From: Vreelandella piezotolerans
GTDB taxonomy: Bacteria; Pseudomonadota; Gammaproteobacteria; Pseudomonadales; Halomonadaceae
NCBI RefSeq assembly: GCF_012427705.1
Contig: NZ_CP048602.1
Location: forward strand, 3,881,802-3,945,801
Length of the DNA: 64,000 bases
Direction: 5' to 3'
In this document: positions 28,936 to 42,593 of the stretch, in pieces
How the letters are laid out: the number at the start of each line of letters is the position of its first letter
How positions within the stretch are numbered: the first letter of the stretch is position 1
Translations under genes and position numbers: made by a program
The notes under the pieces: generated by a model
What the model was told of the DNA's origin: nothing
The model's database searches: none
The model's input: only the letters and a program-made list of their open reading frames with translations

Positions 28936-30318
28936 TCAGACGCCGGCAAGTATGGCCGTTGCAATACTGAAGTAAATCAGTACGCCGGTGGCGTCGATCA
29001 GCGTGGTCACCAGCGGAGCCGAGGCCGTCGCGGGGTCTACTTTGAAGCGCTCCAAAACGAACGGCAAGCACATGCCGATCAAGCTGCCAAACAGCACGAT
29101 GGTCACCATGCTGAGCGCCACGATGATGGCCACCGCTTCCCCGCCACGAAAAATCCCAATGGGGGCGACGGCAATGGCCATGGTCAAACCCAATGAACCG
29201 GCCACCAACAGCTCACGCCCAAGCATCTTGCTCCAATCCTTCACACCTACGTCGCCGGTGGCCATGCCGCGCACCATCAGCGTGGCGGCCTGCGCACCGG
29301 CATTACCGCCGCTACCGATCAGCAGCGGTAAGAAAAATACCAGCGCCACCTGAGCAGCAATGGTCTCCTCGAAATAAGCGATGCCCGCCCCCGAAAAAAG
29401 GTTGGCAAAGACCAGCAAGACCAGCCAAAACACGCGTTTGCGGTAAAGACTCCACAGCGGTACCCGGCTCACGCCATCCTCTAGCTGACCGATGGACATC
29501 CCTTTGTGGATATCTTCGGTGGCTTCCGACTCAGCGACGTCCATGGCATCGTCGTGGGTGACGATCCCTACCATACGCCCATCGGCATCGATCACCGGCA
29601 GCGCCAGCAAATCGTAGCGGGCCACGATACGCGCCACCTCCTCCTGCGCTTTGTCCACGGGCGTGTTGATGACGTCTTTAATCATGATGTCGTCGACCAC
29701 TGCCCCAGGACGCGCGACCATGAGTTGACGCAGCGACATGGTGCCGATCAGATGGCCGTCGCTGTCCAACACATAGAGCTGGTAGACCGTTTCCGCATCG
29801 GGCGCGGTTTGGCGCACGCGCATCATTGCTTGTGACACCGTCATGCCACTGGCTATGGCAACATAGTCAGAGGTCATGATGGCGCCGGCAGTGCCCTCTT
29901 CATAGCTCGCCAAGCGCTTGAGATCCTCGCGCTCCTGGTGCGCCATACGACGCAACAGCGCTTCGCGACGGTCTTCCCCAAGCCGGTTGAACAAATCCGC
30001 CCGCTCATCGGAGCCCATCTCTTCGAGCAGCTTGAGCACCTGGGTATCGGACAGTTCACCTACGACCTCGAGCTGGCTCTCTTTGGGTAGATAGCCCAAC
30101 ACATTGGCGGCTCGTTCGGTGGAGAGAATGTCCAACACCGTCAAAGCGGCGCTTAACTCTTCATCTTCTTCGATAAGCTCTTCGAGCACTTCGCCGATGT
30201 CAGCCGAGCGGATTTCGGCGAGGCGTTCCGCCAATTGCGACTTACTGGGATCTTCCTTGACCAGCTCATCGAGCAGCTCGGTCTTCAACGCCTGTAAGGC
30301 TTCTTCGTTTAGCGCCAT
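28936..30318 (-). CDS. mgtE: Magnesium transporter MgtE
   Basis: The 460-residue protein has the MgtE domain order: an N-terminal helical domain (residues 1-130, with EVLEELIEEDEELSAALTVL), a CBS pair (about 130-260, with MTSDYVAIASGMTVSQAM and GRMVGIVTHDDAMDVAE) and a five-helix pore domain. The pore has FFLPLLIGSGGNAGAQAATL and the Asp-bearing LIDATGVLIYFSIA. It imports magnesium with gating by internal magnesium. It lies downstream of the ATP synthase operon but behind a terminator. Confidence 0.95.
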   Translation of the reverse strand: MALNEEALQALKTELLDELVKEDPSKSQLAERLAEIRSADIGEVLEELIEEDEELSAALTVLDILSTERAANVLGYLPKESQLEVVGELSDTQVLKLLEEMGSDERADLFNRLGEDRREALLRRMAHQEREDLKRLASYEEGTAGAIMTSDYVAIASGMTVSQAMMRVRQTAPDAETVYQLYVLDSDGHLIGTMSLRQLMVARPGAVVDDIMIKDVINTPVDKAQEEVARIVARYDLLALPVIDADGRMVGIVTHDDAMDVAESEATEDIHKGMSIGQLEDGVSRVPLWSLYRKRVFWLVLLVFANLFSGAGIAYFEETIAAQVALVFFLPLLIGSGGNAGAQAATLMVRGMATGDVGVKDWSKMLGRELLVAGSLGLTMAIAVAPIGIFRGGEAVAIIVALSMVTIVLFGSLIGMCLPFVLERFKVDPATASAPLVTTLIDATGVLIYFSIATAILAGV

Positions 30319-30372
30319 CGCTCGCTCCTGAGACGTTCAACTCTGGGATGACTCACCCGCATATTAACAGAC

Positions 30373-30414
30373 AAAAAAAACGCCCCTTAAACCCTGAATC
30401 GGGTTTAAGGGGCG
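30373..30414 (-). terminator. Rho-independent terminator of the ATP synthase operon
   Basis: The stem CGCCCCTTAAACCC / GGGTTTAAGGGGCG is 14 bp and perfect, with loop TGAATC. On the minus strand it is followed by eight T residues. It lies 22 bases after the atpC stop and so closes the atp operon. Confidence 0.95.
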
Positions 30415-30436
30415 TTTGATTACGCAGAGCGTCTAA

Positions 30437-30865
30437 CTAGCCTTTACCCGCCTTTTTACGCAGCTGCTGAATCGTTCGCAGCTGAGCAACGGCTTCGGCA
30501 AGTTCAGCGGCAGCACGGGTATAATCCAGCTCCGCTGACTTCTCGTTAAAGGCTTTCAGCGCCTGCTGACGCGCTTCCTCGGCAGCGGCCTCGTCGAGGT
30601 CGCTGGCACGCGCCGCAGCGTCTGCCAGGATCGTCACGACATCTGGCTGGACTTCCATGAAGCCGCCAGAGACAAAGAAGTTTTCTTCCTTGCCATCATC
30701 GTGGATCACGCGGATCGGGCCCGGCTGAAGCTCGGTCAGCAGCGGGGCGTGCCCCGGCAAAATGCCGAGGTCACCCATAATCCCGGAAGCAATCACCTGC
30801 TCAACCTTACCTGAGAAGATGGATGCTTCTGCGCTGACGATATTGCAAGTGAAGCTATTCGCCAT
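30437..30865 (-). CDS. atpC: ATP synthase epsilon subunit
   Basis: The 142-residue F1 stalk and regulatory subunit begins [20 protein letters not shown]. The beta-sandwich contains [16 protein letters not shown] and [20 protein letters not shown], followed by a C-terminal helical hairpin ([14 protein letters not shown] onward) that can inhibit hydrolysis. It is the last gene of atpIBEFHAGDC. Confidence 0.97.
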   Translation of the reverse strand: MANSFTCNIVSAEASIFSGKVEQVIASGIMGDLGILPGHAPLLTELQPGPIRVIHDDGKEENFFVSGGFMEVQPDVVTILADAAARASDLDEAAAEEARQQALKAFNEKSAELDYTRAAAELAEAVAQLRTIQQLRKKAGKG

Positions 30866-30889
30866 AGCGAATCCCCCTAATGGACGGGA

Positions 30890-32320
<1,431 letters not shown>

Positions 32321-32345
32321 TTAGCGATGGCAGGCTCCCTTGGCG

Positions 32346-33233
32346 TTATACGGCTGAAGCGCCGCCGACGATCTCGGAAATTTCCTGGGTGATGGCGGCC
32401 TGACGGGCCTTGTTGTACACCATCTCCAGATCGTCGATCAGGTTGCCCGCGTTATCAGTGGCACTCTTCATAGCGATCATTCGGGCGGCCTGTTCGCACG
32501 CACCGTTTTCGACTACCGCCTGATACACCTGCGATTCGATGAATCGAACCAACAGGCTGTCTAGCAACGCCTTGGCATCCGGTTCATACAGGTAGTCCCA
32601 GCTTCCGGGACGGGCGTTTTCTTCGTCATGCTTAGCGTCAGCGCCCATGTCAGGCGACAGCGGAAGAAGCTGACGCACGACGGGCCGCTGGGTCATGGTG
32701 TTGACGAACTCGTTATACACCACGTACAGACGATCCAGGCGTCCTTCGTCATACGCTTCGAGCATGACCTTGACACTACCGATCAGACCCTCGACGGTCG
32801 GTGCTTCCCCTAGTCCGCTCTTGGCCGCAATCAAGTTGCCACCGTAGTTGCGGAAGAAAGCACCGGCTTTCGAACCGAGGGCACAGAAGTCCAGCTCAGC
32901 GCCTTGCTGTTTCCAGGCAACGGCGTCTTTCACCACTGCCTTGAACAGGTTGACGTTCAAGCCGCCACACAGGCCACGATCGGTGGAGACCACAATGTAA
33001 CCAACACGCTTTACCTCGTTACGCTCGACCATATAGTCGTGCTTGTACTCGGGGTTCGCGTCGGCAATGTGGCCTACCACGTTACGAATCTGCTTGGCGT
33101 ACGGCTGGCCAGCCTTCATCAGATCTTGCGCTTTACGCATTTTCGATGCAGCCACCATTTCCATGGCGCTGGTAATCTTCTGCGTATTTTTAATGCTCCC
33201 GATCTGGGTGCGTATCTCTTTTGCAGCTGCCAT
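32346..33233 (-). CDS. atpG: ATP synthase gamma subunit
   Basis: This is the central rotor shaft, with 295 residues (usual length 286-290). The N-terminal helix has [20 protein letters not shown] and the C-terminal helix has [20 protein letters not shown] and [17 protein letters not shown] central insertion around [15 protein letters not shown] explains the few extra residues. The 65-base spacer before it contains a GCCCGCC/GGCGGGC hairpin (33275-33292), which may affect mRNA processing. Confidence 0.97.
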   Translation of the reverse strand: MAAAKEIRTQIGSIKNTQKITSAMEMVAASKMRKAQDLMKAGQPYAKQIRNVVGHIADANPEYKHDYMVERNEVKRVGYIVVSTDRGLCGGLNVNLFKAVVKDAVAWKQQGAELDFCALGSKAGAFFRNYGGNLIAAKSGLGEAPTVEGLIGSVKVMLEAYDEGRLDRLYVVYNEFVNTMTQRPVVRQLLPLSPDMGADAKHDEENARPGSWDYLYEPDAKALLDSLLVRFIESQVYQAVVENGACEQAARMIAMKSATDNAGNLIDDLEMVYNKARQAAITQEISEIVGGASAV

Positions 33234-33298
33234 AGCGATCTACCTTTCGTTCGTGGCTCTCAGAAAGCATGCAAGCCCGCCCGTAGGCGGGCCGGACA

Positions 33299-34843
33299 TT
33301 ACCAGCTCTGAGTCGCCTTGAACTTCTCGAGACCTGACTTCAAGCCGTCCTGAATTTCACCGTTGTAGTCGCCGGTCTGGTTGATCTTATCGAGCAGCTC
33401 GCTGTGCTCGGACTTCATGTAGTCGTGCAGGGCACGTTCGAAGTCCAGCACCTTGTCGACGCTCACATCGTCCAGGTGACCTTCGTTAGCGGCGTACAGA
33501 GACAGCGCCATTTCCGCCACTGACATCGGCGAGTACTGCTTCTGCTTCATCAGTTCGGTCACGCGTTGGCCGTGCTCGAGCTGCTTACGCGTGGCCTCGT
33601 CAAGGTCAGAGGCAAACTGCGAGAACGCCGCCAGTTCACGATACTGAGCCAGGGCCAGACGCACACCGCCACCCAGCTTCTTGATGATCTTGGTCTGCGC
33701 AGCACCACCGACACGAGAAACCGAGAGACCTGCGTTGATCGCCGGACGAATACCGGAGTTGAACAGGTTGGTTTCCAGGAAGATCTGACCATCGGTGATA
33801 GAGATAACGTTGGTCGGAACGAACGCCGATACGTCACCACCCTGTGTTTCGATGATCGGCAGTGCGGTCAAGGAACCGGTTTTGCCCTTCACTTCGCCGT
33901 TGGTGAACTTCTCGACGTAGTCGGCGTTGACGCGAGCGGCACGCTCCAACAGACGCGAGTGGAGATAGAACACGTCACCCGGGTAAGCTTCACGGCCCGG
34001 CGGACGACGCAGCAGCAGCGATACCTGGCGGTAGGCAACGGCCTGCTTGGAAAGATCGTCATACACGATCAGTGCGTCTTCACCGCGGTCACGGAAGTAC
34101 TCGCCCATGGTGCAGCCAGAGTAAGCGGCCAAGAACTGCATCGGTGCCGGGTCGGCAGCGCCCGCGGCCACGACGATGGTGTGATCCATCGCGCCGTGCT
34201 CTTCTAACTTGCGCACCACGTTGGCAATGGTCGACTGCTTCTGACCGATGGCGACGTAGACACAGGTCACGCCTTTGCCTTTCTGGTTGATGATCGCATC
34301 GATGGCAATGGCGGATTTACCGATCTGACGGTCACCGATGATCAACTCACGCTGACCACGACCGATCGGTACCATGGCGTCGATGGATTTCAGACCGGTT
34401 TGGATCGGCTCGTCAACGGACTGACGGGTAATAACGCCAGGCGCCACTTTTTCGACCGCGTCAGTCTGTTTGGCGTTGATGTCGCCTTTGCCGTCGATGG
34501 GGTTACCCAGCGCATCGACCACACGACCCACCAGCTCGGGGCCTACCGGCACTTCCAGAATGCGACCGGTACACTGGGCGGTCATGCCTTCTTCGAGCTG
34601 CAGGTAGTCACCCAGGACAACGGCACCCACGGAGTCACGCTCCAGGTTGAGTACCATGCCGAAGATGCTGTTGGGGAATTCGATCATTTCACCGAACATC
34701 GCGTCTTCGAGGCCGTGAATTTTCACGATACCGTCGGAAACGCTGACGATGGTGCCCTGATTACGGGCTTCGGATGCGACGTCAAGCTTCTCGATTCGCT
34801 GCTTGATGATGTCGCTGATCTCGGAAGGATTCAGTTGCTGCAT
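33299..34843 (-). CDS. atpA: ATP synthase alpha subunit
   Basis: This is the regulatory F1 subunit with 514 residues (513 in E. coli). It begins [20 protein letters not shown]. The Walker A motif is GDRQIGKS, preceded by [12 protein letters not shown], and the catalytic arginine region is [17 protein letters not shown]. It follows atpH by 16 bases. Confidence 0.98.
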   Translation of the reverse strand: MQQLNPSEISDIIKQRIEKLDVASEARNQGTIVSVSDGIVKIHGLEDAMFGEMIEFPNSIFGMVLNLERDSVGAVVLGDYLQLEEGMTAQCTGRILEVPVGPELVGRVVDALGNPIDGKGDINAKQTDAVEKVAPGVITRQSVDEPIQTGLKSIDAMVPIGRGQRELIIGDRQIGKSAIAIDAIINQKGKGVTCVYVAIGQKQSTIANVVRKLEEHGAMDHTIVVAAGAADPAPMQFLAAYSGCTMGEYFRDRGEDALIVYDDLSKQAVAYRQVSLLLRRPPGREAYPGDVFYLHSRLLERAARVNADYVEKFTNGEVKGKTGSLTALPIIETQGGDVSAFVPTNVISITDGQIFLETNLFNSGIRPAINAGLSVSRVGGAAQTKIIKKLGGGVRLALAQYRELAAFSQFASDLDEATRKQLEHGQRVTELMKQKQYSPMSVAEMALSLYAANEGHLDDVSVDKVLDFERALHDYMKSEHSELLDKINQTGDYNGEIQDGLKSGLEKFKATQSW

Positions 34844-34859
34844 GCCATGTCCCTCAGAC

Positions 34860-35393
34860 TCAAGCGGTCAGCGCTTCGGAAAGTCGGTTCAATCGACCAC
34901 GCACCGAACCGTCAATGACGGTATCGCCGGCACGCAGGATGACACCGCCAATCAGCGCCTTGTCCACCTGAGTAGTAATGGAGATTTCGCGATTCAGACG
35001 TTTCTTGAGCGCGTTTGCTAGCTTGGTCTGCTGTTGGCTGTCCAGCTCGTAGGCGGACGTGACCAATACCTCGACTCGCTGCTCATGATCGGCACGCAGG
35101 TGCTCGAACTGTTCAGCGATGAAAGGCAGAGCCAACAGACGACCTTGGTCGGCCAGGGTATCCAGAAAGCGCGACACGTCGGTGCTCTGCTCCGGCAACA
35201 TATCAGCGAGCAGAGCGACCTTTTTGTCGTTCTCGAGCTTTGGACTGCCCAGCAGGCGACGTACATCGCTGTTGGCAACCGCTGCGCTTAAAAAACCCAG
35301 CGCTTTGGACCAGCTATCAAGCGCCTCATGATCACGCGCGTATTCAAACGCCGCCTTAGCGTAAGGACGAGCGACGGTCAATAATTCCGCCAT
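34860..35393 (-). CDS. atpH: ATP synthase delta subunit
   Basis: This 177-residue subunit of the peripheral stalk begins [19 protein letters not shown]. It ends with the conserved [24 protein letters not shown] segment (here as two adjoining parts). It connects F1 to the b subunit and lies 11 bases downstream of atpF. Confidence 0.96.
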   Translation of the reverse strand: MAELLTVARPYAKAAFEYARDHEALDSWSKALGFLSAAVANSDVRRLLGSPKLENDKKVALLADMLPEQSTDVSRFLDTLADQGRLLALPFIAEQFEHLRADHEQRVEVLVTSAYELDSQQQTKLANALKKRLNREISITTQVDKALIGGVILRAGDTVIDGSVRGRLNRLSEALTA

Positions 35394-35404
35394 GGGTCAC
35401 CTCC

Positions 35405-35875
35405 TTACAGTTCAGCAGCAAGCTCATCAAGTAACTTGCGATGTGCTTTCTCGTCGACCGAAGCTTCAAGGACACGCTCGGCACCTAGGATGGCGAGGTG
35501 AGAAACCTGGGCACGAAGCTCGTCTTTTGCACGATTCACTTCTTGCTCGATTTCGGAACGAGCGCTTGCCATCAGGCGTTCGCCTTCAGCGCGAGCCTGT
35601 TCGCGTGCTTCTTCGATCATTTGAGCAGAGCGCTTGTTGGCTTGCTCGAGAATTTGAGAAGCCTGCTCCTTGCTTTCACGCAGCGTTTGCTCAGCACGCT
35701 CTTGAGCAAGCTCAAGGTCGCGCGTCGCACGGCTGGCTGCGTCCAAGCCATCAGCAATTTTCTTCTGACGCTCGTGAAGCGCGTTGCTGATCGGAGGCCA
35801 CACATACTTTATGCAAAACCAGACAAAGATCGCGAAGGCGATCGTCTGCCCGATAAGCGTCATGTTGATATTCAC
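35405..35875 (-). CDS. atpF: ATP synthase b subunit
   Basis: The 156-residue protein has a single N-terminal membrane helix ([20 protein letters not shown]) and a long charged helical stalk rich in Glu, Ala, Arg and Lys, such as [16 protein letters not shown]. It dimerises as the stator of the ATP synthase. Length equals the E. coli subunit. Confidence 0.97.
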   Translation of the reverse strand: MNINMTLIGQTIAFAIFVWFCIKYVWPPISNALHERQKKIADGLDAASRATRDLELAQERAEQTLRESKEQASQILEQANKRSAQMIEEAREQARAEGERLMASARSEIEQEVNRAKDELRAQVSHLAILGAERVLEASVDEKAHRKLLDELAAEL

Positions 35876-35951
35876 AGGGATGTACCTCTGACAAGTTCGT
35901 GGCGACCGGAGTGAAACAAAACCGAGCGGATGACCGCTCGGTCAAGCTGCA

Positions 35952-36206
<255 letters not shown>

Positions 36207-36244
36207 TTAAGGGTTGAGGGTTAATGAAAACGTCGTTGCTTGGT

Positions 36245-37084
<840 letters not shown>

Positions 37085-37088
37085 TCAA

Positions 37089-37481
37089 TCAGTTGTGCGA
37101 TTTCCCAGGCATTAGCCAAGGCGCAAGCCAATGCGTCAGAACAACCGCAACATAAGCACTAAAAAAGAAAGCGGGGTTTGAGGGGGGCACTACCACGAAC
37201 ACCAGCGCAAACAGCGCCACCGTCAAACCAAACTTGCCTGCCTCGGCACGAAACAGGTCCATTGCGCCCGATATTCGGCGCGTATTGCGAAAAATTCCTA
37301 ACCGCTGTATGAAGAAAGCATGCGGTAGCAGTGCTACCAACGCTCCCGTTATGACCGACACGACCCCTGGCATCTGAGCAAAGGGGTAAACAAGCATTGC
37401 GCCGACTAGCATGACAACGAGCTGGGCGCAGATAAGTCGGACTACATAGGCTCGCCTGCGCTGGGTTTCAATTCGCTGCAT
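37089..37481 (-). CDS. atpI: ATP synthase subunit I
   Basis: This small 130-residue membrane protein with four hydrophobic segments starts the atp operon. Subunit I helps c-ring assembly in some bacteria. The family is weakly conserved; the call rests on position, length and topology, with FFIQRLGIFRNTRRISGAMD in the middle. About 220 bases upstream separate it from parB and should hold the operon promoter; I cannot place it precisely. Confidence 0.85.
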   Translation of the reverse strand: MQRIETQRRRAYVVRLICAQLVVMLVGAMLVYPFAQMPGVVSVITGALVALLPHAFFIQRLGIFRNTRRISGAMDLFRAEAGKFGLTVALFALVFVVVPPSNPAFFFSAYVAVVLTHWLAPWLMPGKSHN

Positions 37482-37699
37482 ATGCGTTCAACATCGTGCC
37501 TGTTAGCCAACGATTCCCCAGCGCGTTAAGCGGGTTGCTCACGGTGTCTTCTGGCATACCTATAAGCAACCTGCACAAATCTTGCGCGATTATAGGGAAG
37601 CGCTATCACACCTTCAACCGAAGTTGCACGGATTTCGCGCGTTTCAGCGCCGACTTGCGACCAAAGGGTGAAAAACTGGCCGCATCTTCCATTAGCCTG

Positions 37700-38626
37700 C
37701 TATTTAATATGCGACAGGATTCCGTCCAACTCTTCGAGGCTAGTGTAGCGAATGGTGACCTTCCCCTTGCCCTGTTGGCCATGGTCGATCGACACCGGGG
37801 CACCCAGCAGTTCGCCTAAATGCGTCTCGAGCCGAGCAACGTCCGGTGTTTTAGAGACCTGCTTGGGAGATGAGGTAGACGCCTGTTGAGTCTGAACTTT
37901 TTTTACCAATGCCTCGGTGTCGCGCACCGTAAGATCTTTATTGACCACTTCGTGGGCCACCTGACGCTGCTGGGCACTGGACAGCGATAGCAGCGCTCGG
38001 GCGTGGCCCATATCGAGATCTCCCCGCTCCAGCAGTGTCTGCACTTCCGGGTCGAGGGCGAGCAGGCGCAGAAGATTGGCCACTTGGGTCCGGGATTTTC
38101 CTACTGCATCGGCGATCTGCTGCTGCGTTAGCTCGAATTCGTCGCCCAGGCGCTTCAAGGCCAATGACTCTTCGATCGCGTTGAGATTTTCCCGCTGAAT
38201 GTTTTCGATCAGCGCCAGCGCCAGCGCTACCTCATCGCTAACGTGGCGAATGACGGCGGGAATGACGTCTAGCTCGGCCAACTGCGCCGCTCGCCAGCGC
38301 CGCTCACCGGCAATGATTTCGTAACGCTCTTGGCCAATGGGACGAACGACAATGGGTTGCATGACCCCTTGGGCGCGAATGGAGTCGGCAAGCTCTTCCA
38401 GCGCTTCGGGCTGAATGTCGCGGCGAGGTTGATACTTGCCACGTGTCAATTGACCCAGCGGCAGGCGCTCCAAACGTTCGGGGGCGTCATCCGACATGCC
38501 CTCGGGTAGGGACGCCTCAGCGTTGTCCAGCGTTGTCTCGCCGGTGAGATCCAAACTGTCACGACGACGGGCGCCCGCACCAATCAGGGCATCCAGGCCA
38601 CGTCCTAGCGCGCGTTTACGCGTCAT
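37700..38626 (-). CDS. parB: Chromosome partitioning protein ParB
   Basis: The 308-residue CTP-dependent clamp that loads at parS begins MTRKRALGRGLDALIGAG. The ParB/Srx domain has YEIIAGERRWRAAQLA. The HTH region reads ELTQQQIADAVGKSRTQVAN and is followed by GHARALLSL. The C-terminal dimer domain ends LEELDGILSHIK. It follows parA by 55 bases. No parS site with good match to TGTTTCACGTGAAACA was seen in the window. Confidence 0.97.
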   Translation of the reverse strand: MTRKRALGRGLDALIGAGARRRDSLDLTGETTLDNAEASLPEGMSDDAPERLERLPLGQLTRGKYQPRRDIQPEALEELADSIRAQGVMQPIVVRPIGQERYEIIAGERRWRAAQLAELDVIPAVIRHVSDEVALALALIENIQRENLNAIEESLALKRLGDEFELTQQQIADAVGKSRTQVANLLRLLALDPEVQTLLERGDLDMGHARALLSLSSAQQRQVAHEVVNKDLTVRDTEALVKKVQTQQASTSSPKQVSKTPDVARLETHLGELLGAPVSIDHGQQGKGKVTIRYTSLEELDGILSHIK

Positions 38627-38681
38627 TCGCTTTCCCTCGTACTTTTTATGTTACGTACTGTTAACGCTACGGTAGCCACCG

Positions 38682-39449
38682 TTACAACGATAGGCGCCGA
38701 ATCATCTCTTTGGCCAGCACGCGATAGGCTTGGCTACCCCGCGAGAAACGCGCATATTGGGTCACAGGAACACCATGGCTCGGCGCTTCAGCGACTTTGA
38801 CGTTGCGCGGAATGGTCGTTTTGAGCAGCGCATCACCGAAAAAGTCGCGCAGTTGCTTATCCACTTCCCGAGTGAGGCTGGTGCGCTTGTCGTACATGGT
38901 GCGCAAAATGCCCGACACGGCAAGCTCGGGGTTCACACTTTGCTTGATCTGCTCCACGGTATCCAGCAATGCCGAGAGGCCTTCCAGCGCATAAAACTCG
39001 CACTGCAGCGGGATCAGCACGCCGTGGGCTGCCGTCAGAGCATTCACGGTCAGCATGTTCAGCGACGGGGGGCAGTCGATCAGCACCACGTCATAGTCGT
39101 TTGCAACGCTGGCGAGCGCTAGTGACAAGCGACTTTGGCGTTGGTCGCTGTCCAGTAGTTCCACTTCTGCTGCCGTCAGGTCACCGTTACCAGGGAGCAC
39201 ATCGTAGCGCACCGTCTGCCCGCGCACGATGACGTCACCGGCGGAGGCCTCGCCAAGCAGCACGTCGAGTACGCTTTTTTCAAGATCGTATTTATCGATC
39301 CCGCTGCCCATGCTGGCGTGTCCCTGGGGATCGAGATCCACCAACAGTACGCGGCGATCCAGAGCCGCCAGGCTCGCGGCCAGGTTAACGGCTGAAGTGG
39401 TCTTGCCCACGCCGCCTTTTTGGTTGGTCAGGGCAATGATCTGGCTCAC
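38682..39449 (-). CDS. parA: Chromosome partitioning ATPase ParA
   Basis: This is a 255-residue Walker-type ATPase with the deviant Walker A KGGVGKTTSAVNLAASLA near the start, LLVDLDPQGHASMG and LIDCPPSLNMLTVNAL. The GTG start at 39449 shares its G with the TAG stop of rsmG, so the two are translationally coupled. It drives ParB-parS segregation near the origin. Confidence 0.97.
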   Translation of the reverse strand: MSQIIALTNQKGGVGKTTSAVNLAASLAALDRRVLLVDLDPQGHASMGSGIDKYDLEKSVLDVLLGEASAGDVIVRGQTVRYDVLPGNGDLTAAEVELLDSDQRQSRLSLALASVANDYDVVLIDCPPSLNMLTVNALTAAHGVLIPLQCEFYALEGLSALLDTVEQIKQSVNPELAVSGILRTMYDKRTSLTREVDKQLRDFFGDALLKTTIPRNVKVAEAPSHGVPVTQYARFSRGSQAYRVLAKEMIRRLSL

Positions 39450-40114
39450 TACGCAACTCCTTTTGGGGTCAGGATCAACAGCTGCCGCTCGGCGGTTTCG
39501 AAGGGTACATTCAACAGGTGGCGTTCACTCAGTGCAATGCCGTCGGGCAATTCACGTAGCTCGTCATCGGCACCGGGACCTTTCATCGCTAGCCACTGAC
39601 CGTCGGCGGCGGGCAGTGAGTGGGTCATCGTCACGAAGTCGACCAGACTGGCAAACGCCCGCGAAATTACTTGATCGAACGATTGCCCGGCAAACTGCTC
39701 GACGCGGGCTTGGGTCGGGGTCACATTCGTCAGTGACAGCTCCATCACCGCTTGGCGCTGGAAACGTACTTTTTTGCCATTGCTATCCAACAGCGTTACC
39801 CGAAGCTCCGGGTTCATGATGGCCAGTACCAAGCCCGGCAGGCCTGGCCCCGCCCCTACGTCGAGAAGCTCAGGACCATGAACGTAGGGCGCCACAGCGG
39901 CGCTATCCAGCACATGGCGGGAGACCATCTCCTCGACATCGCGCACTGCAGTGAGGTTATAAGCCCGATTCCACTTGTGCAACAGCGCTAGTAATCCGAG
40001 TAGTTGCTCTCGTTGCGTCGTCGTCACGGATATGCCCAGGTCGGCCAGCCCCTGGTCCAACTTGGGCGTAACGCCGCTGGGCAGCAGATCGATCAATGGC
40101 TGCAGTGCGCTCAT
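39449..40114 (-). CDS. rsmG: 16S rRNA (guanine527-N7)-methyltransferase
   Basis: The 221-residue class I methyltransferase has [20 protein letters not shown], the SAM loop [17 protein letters not shown] and [13 protein letters not shown]. It modifies G527 of 16S rRNA. Its ATG overlaps the mnmG stop by four bases. Confidence 0.96.
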   Translation of the reverse strand: MSALQPLIDLLPSGVTPKLDQGLADLGISVTTTQREQLLGLLALLHKWNRAYNLTAVRDVEEMVSRHVLDSAAVAPYVHGPELLDVGAGPGLPGLVLAIMNPELRVTLLDSNGKKVRFQRQAVMELSLTNVTPTQARVEQFAGQSFDQVISRAFASLVDFVTMTHSLPAADGQWLAMKGPGADDELRELPDGIALSERHLLNVPFETAERQLLILTPKGVA

Positions 40115-42015
40115 CCGTTGGCGACCTCGGTATGACTGACCAAACGGCGCTTTTTCAGGTGAATCAACAGAATCGACACCGCCGCTGGCGTCACACCGGA
40201 AATACGAGCGGCTTGCGCGAGGGTTTCCGGGCGCGCAGCGCTGAGCTTTTGGCGGATCTCATGGGAGAGCCCTTCCACCGTCTGATAATCCAGTTCGGCG
40301 GGTAACGGGGTAGCTTCGTGGCGCTTCAGCTTATCGATTTCATCCTGCTGACGGTCGATATAGCCCTGATACTTGGCCTGAATCTGCACCTGCTCGGCGA
40401 CCGCGTCGTCGTCGATACCGCCGCTCTCCATGCCAGGTAGCTCGGCGATATCGGCATAGGTCAGCTCGGGGCGTTTCAGTAGATCACTCAGACTGTACTC
40501 ACGCGGCAGCGGTTTACCGGTCTTTTCGGCAATTTTTGCAGCGGCCGGGCTGTTGGGCTGTACCCAAGCAGTGGCCAGACGCGCCGTTTCACGCTCGATG
40601 GCGTCACGCTTTTGGCTGAAGGCTGCCCAACGGGCGTCGTCGACCAGACCCAGCTCGCGGCCCTTCTCGGTCAAGCGCAGATCGGCATTGTCTTCACGCA
40701 GCAGCAAACGGTACTCCGCACGGGACGTGAACATACGGTAGGGCTCTTTGGTGCCCATGGTGATCAAGTCGTCTACCAGTACGCCCAAGTAAGCTTCATC
40801 ACGGCGCGGGTACCACGCCTCGAGCTGCTTGGCGCGGCGAGCGGCGTTCAAGCCCGCCAAAAGACCTTGCGCACCGGCTTCTTCGTAACCGGTGGTACCG
40901 TTGATCTGTCCGGCAAAAAACAGGTTGTGGATAAATTTCGTTTCCAGAGAGTGTTTCAAATCCCGTGGATCGAGGAAATCGTACTCAATGGCATAACCAG
41001 GACGCGTGATGTGCGCGTTTTCGAGCCCTTTGATCGAGCGCACCACCTGCAACTGCACGTCGAAAGGCAGCGAGGTCGAGATGCCGTTGGGATAGAGCTC
41101 GTGGGTATCCAGACCTTCCGGTTCGATGAACACCTGATGGCTCGATTTGTCGGCAAAGCGGTGCACTTTGTCTTCAATCGACGGGCAGTAGCGCGGGCCG
41201 ATCCCTTCGATTACGCCAGAGTACATTGGCGAGCGATCCAGGTTACCCAGGATGATCTCGTGGGTACGCTCGTTGGTGTGAGCAATATGGCAGCTCACCT
41301 GCTGGGGGTGCATTTCCCGCGAGCCGAGATAAGACATTACTGGCGTTGGCGTATCGCCCGGCTGCTCTTCCAACTGCGAAAAATCGACGGTCTTGGCGTC
41401 AATACGTGGCGGCGTACCGGTTTTGAGTCGGTCAACGTGAAACGGCAACGCACGCAGACGTTCCGCTAGCGCGTTGGAGGGCGGATCACCGGCGCGGCCG
41501 CCGCGGCTTTGATCGAGTCCAATGTGAATAACCCCACCCAGGAAGGTGCCGGTCGAGAGCACGACGGATTCTGCGTGGAAGCGAATGCCCGTCTCGGTCA
41601 CGACGCCACGCACGGTGTCGTTATCCACAATGAGATCGCCAGCCGCCTGCTGAAAAATCGTCAGGTTGGGTTGGTTTTCCAACATGCCGCGAATGGCGGC
41701 TTTGTAGCGGACGCGATCAGCCTGGGCACGAGTTGCGCGTACCGCGGGCCCTTTGCGTGCATTGAGCACGCGAAACTGGATGCCGCCTAAATCCGTGGCT
41801 AGCCCCATTGCACCGCCGAGCGCATCGATTTCTTTGACCAAATGACTTTTGCCAATGCCACCGATGGCCGGGTTGCACGACATTTGGCCGAGCGTCTCGA
41901 TGTTGTGGGTCAGCAATAGGGTTTGACAGCCCATACGAGCAGAGGCCAGTGCGGCTTCGGTTCCCGCATGGCCACCGCCGATGACAATCACGTCAAAGCG
42001 GTCGGGGTAATTCAA
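40111..42015 (-). CDS. mnmG: tRNA uridine 5-carboxymethylaminomethyl modification enzyme MnmG
   Basis: The 634-residue FAD protein works with MnmE to modify the wobble uridine. The FAD site is [20 protein letters not shown]. Other segments are [45 protein letters not shown] and [15 protein letters not shown]. It heads the mnmG-rsmG-parA-parB run and reads away from the DnaA-box-rich region at 42102-42500. Confidence 0.97.
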   Translation of the reverse strand: MNYPDRFDVIVIGGGHAGTEAALASARMGCQTLLLTHNIETLGQMSCNPAIGGIGKSHLVKEIDALGGAMGLATDLGGIQFRVLNARKGPAVRATRAQADRVRYKAAIRGMLENQPNLTIFQQAAGDLIVDNDTVRGVVTETGIRFHAESVVLSTGTFLGGVIHIGLDQSRGGRAGDPPSNALAERLRALPFHVDRLKTGTPPRIDAKTVDFSQLEEQPGDTPTPVMSYLGSREMHPQQVSCHIAHTNERTHEIILGNLDRSPMYSGVIEGIGPRYCPSIEDKVHRFADKSSHQVFIEPEGLDTHELYPNGISTSLPFDVQLQVVRSIKGLENAHITRPGYAIEYDFLDPRDLKHSLETKFIHNLFFAGQINGTTGYEEAGAQGLLAGLNAARRAKQLEAWYPRRDEAYLGVLVDDLITMGTKEPYRMFTSRAEYRLLLREDNADLRLTEKGRELGLVDDARWAAFSQKRDAIERETARLATAWVQPNSPAAAKIAEKTGKPLPREYSLSDLLKRPELTYADIAELPGMESGGIDDDAVAEQVQIQAKYQGYIDRQQDEIDKLKRHEATPLPAELDYQTVEGLSHEIRQKLSAARPETLAQAARISGVTPAAVSILLIHLKKRRLVSHTEVANG

Positions 42016-42101
42016 GAGACACCTCGTCTTGCGCCTATTGGCACGGATGATGTGGTCAGCGATTCGCCGCTGATGAAATTAGCCCGCCAGTATAAACCTC
42101 C

Positions 42102-42500
42102 TGTGGGTAACCGTCAGGTTTTTCCACACCCCGTATGCAACGCAGTGTCGTTATTAATAACAAAATAAAAATATATAAGAGAAGTTCTGTTGATGTTGTA
42201 ACTATTGGTGTGGACAAAATCTGTTGATAAGTCAATATTCTCTATATTTTTTATAACCTTATATTGTTGACCTTTACGTGATTAAAGGGCGGAGTGCCTG
42301 CGTAGAAGCGGTGGCGGAGCTGTGGATGAAACATCGACTTACCCACAACGCTGCCTGACAACGGGTTATCCACCTATGGATACCGTGCTTGTTACCGTAC
42401 CTGTGAACAAGCCGGTCGATACGGCCGTATCGCTTCAAGAGGTGCCCATGCTGGGGGCTGTGGCGATGTAAGAGTGTGCTTGTAAAAAATAGTATCCACA
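42102..42500. other. DnaA-box cluster upstream of mnmG, candidate replication origin region
   Basis: The spacer upstream of mnmG contains many near-matches to the DnaA box TTATCCACA or its inverse: TGTGGGTAA (42102), TTTTCCACA (42120), TGTGGACAA (42209), TGTTGATAA (42222), TGTGGATGA (42321), TTACCCACA (42339), TTATCCACC (42366) and GTATCCACA (42492). Each differs at one position. Strongly AT-rich runs lie at about 42151-42180 and 42236-42262. The region next to gidA/mnmG is oriC in Enterobacteria. No gene is seen here. Confidence 0.55.
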
Positions 42501-42503
42501 GGC

Positions 42504-42535
42504 AAAAAAAATGGCCTGTCAGCAAGACAGGCCAT
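42504..42535 (-). terminator. Rho-independent terminator after the ABC transporter ATPase gene
   Basis: The stem ATGGCCTGTC / GACAGGCCAT with loop AGCAA is followed on the minus strand by about eight T residues. It ends the transporter operon 58 bases after its last stop codon. Confidence 0.92.
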
Positions 42536-42593
42536 TGGGTGGGTCGCTTTTTGTGCTTTGGTCGCCTTTAACAGAGCGGAGATCAAGTACGTA

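Noticed and set aside
40612..41469. Plus-strand open frame of 285 codons opposite mnmG
   Set aside because: Antisense shadow of mnmG with no recognisable motif or ribosome binding site.
37482..42590. Possible parS sites near parAB
   Set aside because: Only a partial half-site (AACGTGAAAC near 41434-41443) was found inside mnmG; the other half does not match TGTTTCACGTGAAACA, so no parS is claimed.
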